This document shows, piece by piece, positions 35,858-46,119 of a DNA stretch of 64,000 bases. A program made the position numbers and the translations under genes. The stretch spans positions 58,380,984-58,444,983 of the forward strand of contig NC_088300.1 of NCBI RefSeq assembly GCF_032854445.1. Direction: 5' to 3'. Within the stretch, counting starts at the first letter, position 1. Each line of letters begins with the position of its first letter. The notes beneath the pieces are model-generated. The model had not been told where the DNA came from, ran no database searches, and was given only the letters and a program-made list of their open reading frames with translations. The DNA comes from Liolophura sinensis (lineage: Eukaryota; Mollusca; Polyplacophora; Chitonida; Chitonidae).

Positions 35858-37650
35858 GGAGCAGCTATAGCTATGCTATACAAGAGCGGCTATGAGTGTT
35901 GTGTAACACCAATAATCCAATGCTATACAGGAGCGGCTATGAGTGTTGTAGAACACCAATGATCCAATGCTGTACAGGAGCAGCTATGAGTGTTGTGGAA
36001 AACCAGTGATGGAAATACAGAGATATACAGGAGCGGCTATGAGTGTTGTATAACAGCAGTAATCCAATGATATACAGGAGCGGCTATCAGTGTTGTAGAA
36101 CATCAATGACTCTATGCTATACATTACCAGTTATGAGTGTTGCAGGACACCAATAATCCTGTGCTATGCAGGAGCAGCTATGAATATAACATCCATCATC
36201 CTGTGTTATACAGGAGCGGCTATGAGTGTTGCAGAACATCAATGATCATATGCTATACAGTAGCAGCTATGAGTGTTGTAGAACACCAATGATTCTATGC
36301 TATACAGGAGCAGCTATGATTGTTGTAGAACACTAATAATCCAATGCTATACAAGAGCAGCTTTGAGTGTTGTAGAACACCAATGATCCAATGCTATACA
36401 GGAGCGGTTATGAGTTTTGTAGAACACCAATGATCCAATGCTATACAGGAGCAGCTATGAGTGTTGTGGAAAACCAGTAATGAAAATGGTATACAGGAGC
36501 GGCTATGAGTATTGCAAAACACCAATGATCCAGTGCTATACGGGAGCAGCTATTAGTGTTATACAGCACGAATGACCCAATGCTGTACAGGAGCAGCTAC
36601 GAGTGTTGCAGAACACCAACGATCCTATGCTATACGGAAAAAGCTATGTGTTGTAGAACACCTGTGATCCTATAGGAGCAGCTATGAGTGTCGTAGGACA
36701 CCAATGATATCCTATGATGTACAGAAGCAGCTATGAACGTTGTAGAACACCCATGAACGTATACTATACAGGAGCAGCTATGAACGTTGTTGAACACCCA
36801 TGAACGTATACTATACAGGAGCAGCTATGAACGTTGTAGAACACCCATGAACGTATACTATACAGGAGCGGCTATGAGTGTTATAGAACTTCAATGATCA
36901 TAAGCTATACAGGGGTGGCTATGAGTGTTCCGGAACACCAATGACTCTATGCTATACATTACCAGTTAAGAGTGTTGTAGGACACCAATACTCCTGTGCT
37001 ATGCAGGAGCAGCTATGAATATAACATCCATCATCCTGTGTTATACAGGAGCGGCTATGAGTGTTGCAGAACATCAATGATCATATGCTATACAGTAGCA
37101 GCTATGAGTGTTCAGGGACACCAATGATTCTATGCTATACAGGAGCAGCTATGATTGTTGTAGAACACCAATAATCCAATGCTATACAGGAGTAACTATG
37201 AGTGTTGTAGAACACCAATGATCCAATGCTATACAACAGCAACTATGAGAGTTGTAGAACACCAATGATCCAATGCTATACAGGAGCAGCTATGAGTGTT
37301 GTGGAAAACCAGTAATGAAAATGTTATACAGGAGCGGCTATGAGTGTTGCAAAACACCAATGATCCAATGCTATACGGGAGCAGCTATTAGTGTTATACA
37401 ACACGAATGACCCAATGCTGACCAGGAGCAGCTATGAGTGCTGCAGAACACCAACGATCCTATGCTATGCGGAAAATGCTATAAGTGTTGTAGAACACCT
37501 GCGATCCTATGCTATACAGGAGCACCTATGGACGTTGTAGAACACGCATGACTGTGCTATACAGGAGCAGCTATGAATTTTGTAGAACACCCATGGCCCT
37601 GTGCTATACAGGAGCAGCTATGAATGTTTTAGACCATGACCGCATGCTGT
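35858..37650. repeat. 47-bp minisatellite, about 38 units, with an 835-bp higher-order duplication
   Basis: Unit: GCTATACAGGAGCAGCTATG then AGTGTTGTAGAACACCAATGATCCAAT. Successive units are spaced 47 bp (36393 to 36440). A long block is duplicated at an offset of exactly 835 bp: GACTCTATGCTATACATTACC at 36108 and 36943, and AATGACCCAATGCTG at 36571 and 37406. The array begins immediately after the donor of the 35617-35853 exon. Confidence 0.97.
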
Positions 37651-37654
37651 ACTC

Positions 37655-38051
37655 GTACATCATTAACCGCCTCAAATCCATACATGTTCCTGATTAAGAG
37701 TCACTGCTCCACTTAAACTGGAAGTCTTTACAACATATTAAACTGACGTTGTTGAAAACCCGACGTTAAGGCGATGTGGCTTCATAATGCCAATACAGAT
37801 AAGATCATTTCGTAAGCCTAAGAAACTGATAAAAAAACTAAAGAATGTTAAAAACCTGCAGCGAGTGTTTGAAGAGGGTTGTTCCGGCTGCTATTGCATA
37901 CAGGAAGACGTACCAATCATATGGTTCCTGACGAAACTGAAGGCAATGGGTAGATTATACCGACTGTTACTAATAATTGGCATTATGAGGACCACGAAAC
38001 TCTCACAGCGTTACTGGTGGACTAAACATCGCCAAACATCGCCTGGTCCCT
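37655..38051 (+). other. short stretch with one basic open frame
   Basis: A 92-codon frame at 37787-38065 begins MPIQIRSFRKPKKLIKKLKN and runs into the Rep245 copy. There is no splice evidence, and it is probably not a gene. Confidence 0.25.
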
Positions 38052-38292
38052 TTGCATTGTTTTAATGTTATTGTATATTAAATGTGATGACAACACAGCA
38101 TTGTGACGAATTCTAGACCAGTGACATCTAATAAATTGCAATTAACAACACTGCTTTTCTTTACCTAATTCTGCTTAAGCCTTGGCACTAAGGGGTGTGT
38201 AATTTAATACTATTTATGCACTTTTCTGGACAGTTTGGACACATCCCTAACTGAGGTAAATTGACAAGAGGCCCTATTTCACTGGTTACCTG
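38052..38292 (-). repeat. Rep245 dispersed repeat, copy in reverse orientation
   Basis: Reads TGCATTGTTTTAATGTTATT … CTAGACCAGTGACATCTAAT … CCCTAACTGAGGTAAATTGA … CACTGGTTACC. Its reverse complement matches 4148-4365 and 45877-46118 in order, and it appears close to full length. Confidence 0.82.
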
Positions 38293-38385
38293 TGGCCATT
38301 TGGCAACTATCAAACTCGTCGCTGCTCAGGATTTACTCTCGATGCTGTAGGTCTTTTATAGTATTGTCTATGTTTCATTATGTTG

Positions 38386-38653
38386 GGGGGCCTCCGTGGC
38401 TCAGTCGGTTAGCGCGCTAGCGCAGCGTAATGACCCAGGAGCCTCTCACCAATGCGGTCGCTGTGAGTTCAAGTCCAGCTCATGCTGGCTTCCTCTCCGG
38501 CCGTAAGTGGGAAGGTCTTCCAGCAACCTGCGGATGGTCGTGGGTTTCCCCCGGGCTCTGCTCGGTTTCCACCCACCATAATGCTGACCGCCGTCGTATA
38601 AGTGAAATATTCTTGAGTACGGCGTAAAACACCAATCAAAAAAAAAAAAAAAA
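38386..38653 (+). mobile_element. SINE family 1, full length, intact
   Basis: It begins GGGGCCTCCGTGGCTCAGTC, with an A box TGGCTCAGTCGG (38397-38408) and a B box GTTCAAGTC (38467-38475). The body continues through GGATGGTCGTGGGTTTCCCC and TTGAGTACGGCGTAAAACAC, ending in about 15 A. Perfect 11-bp target duplications TCATTATGTTG lie at 38375-38385 and 38654-38664. tRNA-derived, moved by LINE machinery by analogy with known SINEs. Confidence 0.97.
38397..38475 (+). promoter_or_regulatory. internal Pol III promoter (A and B boxes) of the SINE
   Basis: The A box TGGCTCAGTCGG matches TRGCNNAGYNGG fully and the B box GTTCAAGTC matches GWTCRANNC fully, with about 58 bases between them. Confidence 0.75.
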
Positions 38654-38664
38654 TCATTATGTTG

Positions 38665-40565
38665 CATCACAAATATGTATATTTCACATTTCTTAAACAC
38701 ATTCTATTTTGAATGAAACAACACAAGTTGTTACGTTAGATTTCAAGACGTGTGAAATCCCCAGAATATTGCAACGCACGTGTATGCATAAATATTTAAT
38801 TTAAAAAAGATGTATTTGGGAAACATTTGTATCACAAGTAAGCTAGGAACTACATATAGTTTACCGCACGACTACTTTTCTTCCGTACTATATCACTAGA
38901 TTTGTCATCAAGTGTTATTAATGCCCCTTCATTCTAAGAACATATGAGTTTATAATGGTTGCGAATTCAAGAGATCCTTTATCTTTACCCATGCTCATTT
39001 TCCTTCCCTCCTTGGTTCGATACTAAAGGCCACGAATCAATCTATTTGCTGTAAAAATATAATATTTATAGTATTTCTGAAAATATTTGTCAACCATTGT
39101 TTTGAAAGAAGGTTTATCAAGATCAACGATTGGAATTGTTGACAGTGTTGAGTGTTGGAAGGAGAAGAAGAAGAGCCGGCGTGACCCCTATTACAGTGAC
39201 GAAATTCGACAGAATACGATAACTTTTGATTTCTCTTTTCTTCTTTCTGCTGGAGAAACAGTCTTTGTGGCGCTAACGTACCTGTATACGTGATGAACAG
39301 ATCACTGCTTCATATTGGTATGACATCCGTGTATTAATGGATATTGAATGCCGTTTTAAATTTATTGAAAGTCTACGGTTTTGATGCTAAGACGAGCTTG
39401 CTCTGAACTTTGTGTGTGTCAGAATAGTAAAAAAAAAAACAACAGAAATGGAAATAAAAATCGATACTCCCTTAATTGGTATACATGCATCACGTTTATC
39501 TTTTTCTACATGTCAGAGAAAGGCAAACTAGCCTTCAAGCACAGCATGGCTCTGGCTTAAGTTGATATTAAAGGGCATGCAGTAAAAAAAGGGTAATGGA
39601 GCACTTTAAAGGTATAAAAAGTTGTCCTTTCCCAAGCTTGTCAATCAAACAACATGATAGGGTTCAATCATTTTAGCTGATGGAAGGGATTCCATCGCTT
39701 CCTCGCTCGAACCTCTGTAACAAGAGATGGGATCAAAGGCGGTGGATAAAGCGCGCAGGAGCGACGAATTCTCGTCACAAACGTAGGAATCACATACCTC
39801 TGCTTCTGCACGCGTCAATATCGATATGATATATCTAAACTATGGCCTGCACAATCTCTCAAAGAATAAGAAATTCATCCATGATGCATGTAAGCCCGGT
39901 TATAGTGAGATAAAATCGGTATGACGTACTGTTCAGCGATAGCTTTGAGTCACTTTACCTTCTTTATTAACATTATCCAAAGTAAGGTTGATGGTTTTAG
40001 AAGTAACTTCTTAAACAGTTTAATTTATTGTCCATTACACGAGTCCAAGGACCTCTGAAAATAAAAAAAGTAAACAGTAGTAAGCAAACTGCCTTCATGA
40101 AATATGTACCAATGACAAGTTTGCAGACTACTGGTATATAAAAGAAAAACGAAAACGATACTTTGTATACTGTAAAATCTTGTTTTTAAATTAAGCTGCT
40201 CATTACACTGTATGACACCGTTTGAACCAAACCCAGCTACATCTTCCCGTCATTCAGTAAATTAACGTTCTAAAATTTTTAGTGTATTGATTAATCAAGT
40301 GTCTGTTTGAATAGCCGTTCTAAAAGCTGATTTGAACTGGCATACTTTAGCAAGTGAAATCTGTTGTCAACAGTTCATGGCCACAGAAAACCGTTCGCCA
40401 GTTTCTGATTTAAATAAATTGTGAGAAGGTGACATTGTACAGGACTAACCCGGTTTGTTAGAAACAGTTGTACTTGTCAACCTCACAGAGTGTACTAACA
40501 ATTGGTATACTAAGACAAAGAAATCTGTCCTCATCTCACGCTGCGCTGTCAAATAAAGCCGTTTA
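38665..40565. other. no gene firmly recognised
   Basis: A 68-codon plus frame at 39087-39293 (CWKEKKKSRRDPYYSDEIRQ) is unsupported by splice sites. No repeat family is seen. Confidence 0.32.
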
Positions 40566-40949
40566 TCAATCTTTGATACCTAAAGTCAGTCTACAGTTGG
40601 TGATGCCAAACGGGATTGTTATTTGATCTAGTTTTTTTAGAAAGAGTATAGTGACTTTGATTTGGTTTCTTAGAAATAGTATAGTAATTGTCAAAGCCAG
40701 TGTGTATTGACGATAGGGTAGTGGGATCTGGACCTGCTCTGTACGATTATACAGTTTGTCTGGTATTTCTCTGAGTTCCGATAACCAAATTCTCGTGAAG
40801 GAATCAATACAAGTATCCGCGTTAAGGACAGTAATTGGAAGAGAAATTTGGTGTGTGGTCATTGCAAGGATTCCAGGCAACCAAACTACCCACCTCACAT
40901 CCAGTTGTTGAAAAACGTCTCGGGAGCACGATTCGAAACTATGACTCAT
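40566..40949 (-). CDS. 127-codon open frame with an 11-residue duplication
   Basis: ATG at 40949 to a stop at 40566, with a coding-like N-terminal part (SFESCSRDVFQQLDVRWVVW; VLNADTCIDSFTRIWLSELR). Near the C-terminus a 33-bp block is duplicated in tandem (plus 40620-40685), giving TILFLRNQIKV followed by TILFLKKLDQI. No signal peptide is clear and I recognise no family. The start lies 20 bases from a 12-C run. It is longer than most chance frames here, but no splice or polyadenylation evidence supports it. Confidence 0.32.
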   Translation of the reverse strand: MSHSFESCSRDVFQQLDVRWVVWLPGILAMTTHQISLPITVLNADTCIDSFTRIWLSELREIPDKLYNRTEQVQIPLPYRQYTLALTITILFLRNQIKVTILFLKKLDQITIPFGITNCRLTLGIKD

Positions 40950-40969
40950 CGTGTTTATTAGTGGTAGCT

Positions 40970-40981
40970 CCCCCCCCCCCC
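40970..40981. repeat. 12-base C homopolymer
   Basis: Uninterrupted C run, prone to length error. It borders the start of the 40566-40949 frame. Confidence 0.98.
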
Positions 40982-41790
40982 TTGAACTGAAGGATAGACG
41001 TTACGTAAAGCGTCATTATGCAAATGAGGTGATATTCCGTGGCAGGTTCTAAGGCACATCAGCGGCAATGGAGCAGTCCATATACATAACGTTCACACAT
41101 GTTTAATTCATTTTCATTCAGCTGCCTTTAAAGTAATTTCCCCTTCCGTTTGCAGAGTTTTATGGAGTATGGCAATGTGCCAAACTACGATACATGTATC
41201 CAACCTTCTTCTACGTCACTTTTATGGACTGAAGACGACACTAAGATGTCGACCACTAACATTTACTGATAACTGCACGAACAACGTGTGGCAATCTTCT
41301 CGTGTTATCTTAATCGGAAACTATATAATTTACCGAAACAGCTGTTGATAATAAAAAAGACCTATACTGATGAAAGATACACCACATTTTTCCACAGCGT
41401 TCTATTTTCGTCACAGAATGTCATTTTCGATAAATAATAGTCGGCAAAAAACGAACTCTCTCCACGATGAGTATGACATAGTTTGTCTTTCTTGCATGGG
41501 ACCGACTAATAATACCAAGTAATGTGCCATTTTCCACAAAGGGACATTAAGGATACTAGGAAAATTACCAGTTAGATTATAAGGTTTTAAAACGCAAATT
41601 TTTTTAGTAAGAAATGGTTTTTAAACTGTGTGACACAATTTGAAGAAATTGTTGAAGAGCGGCTCAATTATAACGACAGGATTAATTACAACGATTTAAA
41701 TTTAATTTACTTTAAGAAAAAAAAGGATTTAAGAAACATTCTACGTCGACATTTAAAGTGGAAATGAACGGAGCTTAAACACGAGCTTAC

Positions 41791-42069
41791 CTCTGAAGTA
41801 CATTGGCAATGGTGGTCTCTCGGTAGATTAAGTTCCCGGTTGATCTTCGGATGTGACTGTCAGTTGTAATGAGCGGTACTGCGGGGGGTAAACACAAGAG
41901 CCGTACGTAACTGAGCTCGCACTGTTATCGATGGAAGAGTTTGACTGAGGCCGATGCGATGTAATCCACCCAAGCTTATCCACCCAGCCGTCGTGTGGCG
42001 CTCTCTAACCAGAATCGTGAAGTTGATGCCAAACCTAACCGATAGCAATCTCCACTGATTCTCACACAA
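41791..42069 (-). other. possible noncoding first exon of a minus-strand transcript
   Basis: A consensus donor on the minus strand (CTTCAGAG|GTAAGCTC, GT at 41790-41789) ends a GC-richer segment that is open for 69 codons at 41860-42069 but stops before the donor. It suggests a 5'UTR exon reading away from the plus-strand start at 42226. The transcript start is not located. Confidence 0.22.
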
Positions 42070-42225
42070 TCCTGTTTCAACACAGCTATCTGGCGAGGCA
42101 GTTGCATCAGCTGAGAGCCGTTTAAGCTCTGGGTGTTAAGTTACGCAGCGGGTCGCAGATGAGAGTAGGCTATAGATCATGCTTCCTTATTCGCCGCTGA
42201 TTTCGCGGTCGCCCAAGCTTCAGTC

Positions 42226-42451
42226 ATGTCTCAGGGCCATGCCAAGAAGATGCGAGCCGAGCAGCAACCCTCTCCAGCCAGCACAGATCGATCCTACGGC
42301 CCGGCTAGAAAGTTTGTATTGCTGACATTGGCTGGCAGGTCTACCTGGCCTCGATGACTGGGTCGAGTTCAAGATCAAACATAGGCCTCCCTCAACAAAT
42401 AGCCTGATTAGCTATTTGGGGGAGGCGACATGCAGAGAAGGGCGGTGTTGA
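42226..42451 (+). CDS. possible first exon, two overlapping coding-like frames
   Basis: ATG at 42226 (G at -3) opens a 43-codon frame, MSQGHAKKMRAEQQPSPAST…, ending RKFVLLTLAGRSTWPR at the TGA at 42355. Overlapping it, a +1 frame open from 42326 to 42451 reads LAGLPGLDDWVEFKIKHRPP and also has coding-like codons. Either a frameshift joins them, or splicing uses CAG|GTCTAC near 42338. The segment is richer in G+C than its surroundings. There is no family recognition. The minus-strand donor at 41790 makes a divergent promoter near 42.1 kb conceivable. Confidence 0.3.
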
Positions 42452-42454
42452 GGT

Positions 42455-44140
42455 GCCGCAGTCTGTCCTCCACAAACAGGTGCAACTAATGCAGTGATGC
42501 GACACCATTGTCAACTCCGACATATGTGACCTGTGATCATCTTAACCAAGTGTAGCACTTGCATAATTATATGAAAAACACCTTTATACATTTAAATTGA
42601 GTTAAACCCAAAAACCTTTTCCATGATACTTCCAACTTCTACTGACAGGCAAACATATAAAGATGGATATAAAGCAAATTTTATCAATAAAAATAATGAG
42701 CTAATGATTTTTTACACATAGGAACGACTATATAGTTTAGATCGAAAAAAATCTGCTGTATAGTTCTGCAGACAGAATTTGCTATCGTAATGATCCTATG
42801 GATAAGACCAGCTCTCAGCGGTGCCGCATGTTTCCTTGCAGACATTCCCAAGTTCCGAAAGCCTCTGACGTTGTTTGGTCAAGTCGGGTGTCATGACATC
42901 AGATTTAATTTCTGAGTGAACTTTTCATGTTCTTGGGAGACACCCCCACCATCTGTATGGTAATGATTGGTATATATCACCATCGGTGTCTTTGATTCAC
43001 AAGAAAATCTTTCACACAGAATGTATCCATAAATGGAAACAGGCCAGTCGTCAACCAATAAGGACGCTCCAGGTCAATAATCGCAAGGCCAACTCCCAAA
43101 ACGACGTATAACACAAACCACCAAAGAACTAAAAAGTATATAAAGTACGAAAATTAACGGAATTATGCAAAGAGAAGAAGTCAACAGTTTTCAATGATGT
43201 TGGAAAGACGCAAGGTATGTTCTAGGCGACTAGGTGAAATTAGTAGTCAAATCGTGCACCATGCTAGAATACCAGTTGTCCACAACAAAATATGTATCCA
43301 GTTGCGCTTTGATCGCAACCGTCCAAATATCCAATGTGGCGATCTAATTCAACACGATGAACATAATGCTCCTTGCCAAGGGTTAAGCGGAATTAGACAC
43401 AATCATGAAGCAGGGACTCTGGACGCTCAGTCCATATTTAGTGAAAGGGCGCAACACAAACGTTATTGGTCATTCACATTTACACGTTCCGTAACGAAAG
43501 CGTTCCGTAAAGCGTTCCATCAACATTCTCGTACTTGAGACGCACAAAAGCCTCGTTAATGAGAGGAGTTACGTCGAATATGAGTTAGATAAGTACGCTG
43601 TGCTTAATATCTGCATTACGTATGTGCGTGATCACAACGCACGCACATGGACCCAATTATGCTAACTGTTAATTCCGACAGCTGTAGAAGATTTACTGTG
43701 ATTGACGTGACCGTGGGTCATGTTCTAGTGAGAAAACTAACCAATTCACCCCAGACGTCGCTGGTTATGTTAGCCGCACTGAGGAGAGCCTGCTGAATTA
43801 TACACAGCTACGTATAATAGCATTAGCGCAACGCCTGTTAAAATAGATCAGGGCCTTGGGTCAGATACTCCATCTCTGCTAAACTAGACAGATCACAAGC
43901 AGGTAGATTTTATCTAGATACAGATCTGAGAAAATTAAAGCGAATACACATGAGTGGGAGTATAAGTATCATGCGGGTTGGCTGGGAACGAATTACTTCT
44001 GCTAAACTGCATGGGACCTATTTGCCATGGCGACGCACACCGTGAACATATTCACACGCTGGGTCATATCACAACTCTACGTCAGAATGATAACTGTTTT
44101 GCTCATAACATTCCCTACCTCCCACCTTCCTTACTGTTTT
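42455..44140. other. mostly noncoding
   Basis: Apart from the frame listed at 43194-43538, only short frames are seen and no repeat family is recognised. Confidence 0.3.
43194..43538 (+). CDS. 114-codon open frame, unidentified
   Basis: The frame starts MMLERRKVCSRRLGEISSQI and is basic and His-rich throughout (HNHEAGTLDAQSIFSERAQH). A donor-like GCAAG|GTATGT occurs seven codons after the start, which if used would make only MMLERRK coding here. It has no recognised family and no upstream acceptor. The length is slightly beyond chance for the composition. Confidence 0.2.
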   Translation: MMLERRKVCSRRLGEISSQIVHHARIPVVHNKICIQLRFDRNRPNIQCGDLIQHDEHNAPCQGLSGIRHNHEAGTLDAQSIFSERAQHKRYWSFTFTRSVTKAFRKAFHQHSRT

Positions 44141-44154
44141 AAGTATTAAGATTT

Positions 44155-44415
44155 GGGCCTCCGTGGCTCAGTCGGTTAAAGCGCTAGCGCAGCGTAATGA
44201 CCCAGGAGTCTCTCACCAATGCGGTCGCTGTGAGTTCAAGTCCAGCTCATGCTGGCTTCCTCTCCGGCCGTACGTGAGAAGGTCTGCCAGCAACCTGCGG
44301 ATGGTCGTGGGTTTCCTCCGGGCTCTGCCCGGTTTCCACCCACCATAATGCTGGCCGCCGTCGTATAAGTGAAATATTCTTGAGTACGGCGTAAAACACC
44401 AATCAAAAAAAAAAA
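44155..44415 (+). mobile_element. SINE family 1, full length, intact
   Basis: Head GGGCCTCCGTGGCTCAGTCG with A and B boxes as in the 38.4-kb copy, a full body and a 13-A tail. Perfect 14-bp target duplication AAGTATTAAGATTT at 44141-44154 and 44416-44429. Confidence 0.97.
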
Positions 44416-44452
44416 AAGTATTAAGATTTTACTCTAGGTGTCAAAAAATCGT

Positions 44453-44604
44453 GCCCGTACGTGGGAGGGTCTGTCAGCAACCTGCGGATGGTCGTGGGTT
44501 TCCCCCGGGCTCTGCCCTTTTTCCACCTACCATAATGCTGGCCGTCGTATAAGTGAAATATTCTTGCGTATGGCGTAAAACACCACTCAAAATCAATATC
44601 AAAA
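44453..44604 (+). mobile_element. SINE family 1, 5'-truncated copy next to the full one
   Basis: Starts at CCCGTACGTGGGAGGGTCTG and continues to GGCGTAAAACACCACTCAAA with an (AATCAATATC)-like tail. The near-identical flanks TCAAAAAATCGT (44441-44452) and TCAAAAAGTCGT (44605-44616) indicate its own insertion event, 24 bases from the previous copy's target duplication. Confidence 0.93.
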
Positions 44605-44667
44605 TCAAAAAGTCGTAATGATTTCTAACATGAAGTAAAGGACGTCTGTATATTGCAGACAAAATCA

Positions 44668-44812
44668 ATGACCTAATTCCGCTTCACTTATGGGGCTAAG
44701 GTAACTTATGTAAGTTGATCCTTTTTAAGCATTTACATTAACAGTTTTTAAACCTGAGGTAAAATGACGAAGACCGGATTTCACCGGTTACATGTTACCA
44801 TTAGCCAGCTAT
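44668..44812 (-). repeat. Rep245, 5' half, reverse orientation
   Basis: AAACCTGAGGTAAAATGACG … GGATTTCACCGGTTACATG. Its reverse complement matches the start of the copy at 45877, so the two form an inverted pair about 1.1 kb apart. Confidence 0.68.
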
Positions 44813-44942
44813 CACACTGTGGTCACTGCCCTGGCTTTATCCTTCAGGCTTTAGTCTATAGGGTGCTTTTAGCATCTCAGATAGTTCTCTTTTAAAACGG
44901 ACAGCGATTACAGAACTCTTGCTTCGTGAACATGAGGATTTC

Positions 44943-45188
44943 TTAAATGGCGCCAAGATGAACTGTTTGGCAGAAAAAAAACACAAGAATAAAACGTGTA
45001 AAGCTGACTACATGACTGCCTCGCATTCTGTAACCAATGACTGAAGTCGTCATATCACATACTGGGTGACCTATGGGAATGTTTTGTGTTTTTTTCTTTT
45101 GTTCCATAGCTGCCGTGGAATTAAGTTTTCTTACGGTGGTCGATAGAAATCGGTGATGAATGCATAATGAAGTTGAAGTCGAAGCCAT
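44943..45188 (-). CDS. 81-codon open frame, unidentified
   Basis: ATG at 45188 with an in-frame TGA six bases upstream. It begins MASTSTSLCIHHRFLSTTVR, a Ser/Thr/Arg-rich start that resembles organelle presequences only loosely, and ends in a hydrophobic segment (FTRFILVFFFCQTVHLGAI). No splice or polyadenylation support and no recognised family. Confidence 0.2.
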   Translation of the reverse strand: MASTSTSLCIHHRFLSTTVRKLNSTAAMEQKKKTQNIPIGHPVCDMTTSVIGYRMRGSHVVSFTRFILVFFFCQTVHLGAI

Positions 45189-45383
45189 AAATCAAAGCTT
45201 CAGTTATGGTCATCAGGATAAATACATAGGAGCAGGATGTAACAATGGTGATGCAAGTAACACAATTACAGATTGATCCGTGATGTCAATAATGCTAAAC
45301 TATCATAGTTCATCCCCAGCTTATTGAACAAGATTTTGTTTTTCCACAAAGAGTTTATAGACTGAGTTACAACGCAAATCTTG

Positions 45384-45421
45384 AGGACGATGTTAAACCC
45401 CAAGCACTAACTCGCACTCAC
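45384..45421 (+). mobile_element. SINE family 2, tail fragment
   Basis: GGACGATGTTAAACCCCAAG then CACTAACTCGCACTC matches the end of the family 2 copy at 56.66-57.0 kb (ACGACGTTAAACTCCAAACA then (ATTC)n). Confidence 0.45.
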
Positions 45422-45876
45422 AATGCAAATCGGGCCTTAACATCCAAAAACGAATAGAAGGAGTTTGTCGGCGGTGTTTCTGGGATTATGAGTTTAAGCC
45501 ACAAAGTAAAAAGAAGGGGTTATCTTTTATATAAAAGTTTATAGCCTGTATCATTCTCCCGAAAATGAAATGTACATGATGCATTTTGAAGATACCCATC
45601 GCTGTGTCATATTGGTTCTTACAATACTGACATTCACGAATATGCTATTTTCTGATAGCAAAAGTGTTAAAATTGATTGCAACCCTTTCTAAAGTTGATG
45701 CAGCCGTCGCTACACAAGTGTCTCGGCGGTGTACGTAGCTTAATTGTAGAATGCACAAACTAAGAAATGATCTATGTGTATAATGAAATGTGTATACTTT
45801 TAAAATATAATACAGACTTAAAGAATAACCAAAGCCGCGACGATAGTGTGGTAATTGGCAAATGGTCACACGTAAC

Positions 45877-46118
45877 CGGTGAAATACGGCCTCTCGTCAA
45901 TTTAATTACCTCGGATAGGGATTTAATCTAAATGATCATGTAAATGCTTAAAAAGAAGCAACTTGTGCGCCCACAGAACTATGGCTGAAGCGGACTTCTG
46001 TAAGGAAAAGCACAATGATGTAAACTGCATTTTATTGGACGTCCCTGGTCTAGGATTATTCGAAATTTTGTGTTACCATCACATTTGACTTAAAATAACA
46101 TTAAAACAATGCAAAAGG
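45877..46118 (+). repeat. Rep245 dispersed repeat, near full length
   Basis: Begins GTAACCGGTGAAATACGGCC, continues TTACCTCGGATAGGGATTTA, then TTTTATTGGACGTCCCTGGT and ends AACATTAAAACAATGCAAAA. Its blocks match the copies at 4.1, 15.6 and 38.1 kb in order. Confidence 0.78.
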
Positions 46119-46119
46119 G

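Noticed and set aside
35858-37650. CRISPR array (regular repeats of 47 bp)
   Set aside because: No unique spacers, units are contiguous and diverged, and the context is eukaryotic.
38386-38480. A functional tRNA gene in the SINE head
   Set aside because: It has promoter boxes but no acceptor-stem pairing, is repeated as part of a SINE, and is followed by the SINE body.
38430-38700. Open frames of 60-85 codons at SINE positions (38.4, 44.2, 48.7, 57.0, 63.7 kb)
   Set aside because: They recur wherever SINE family 1 occurs and represent the noncoding SINE body.
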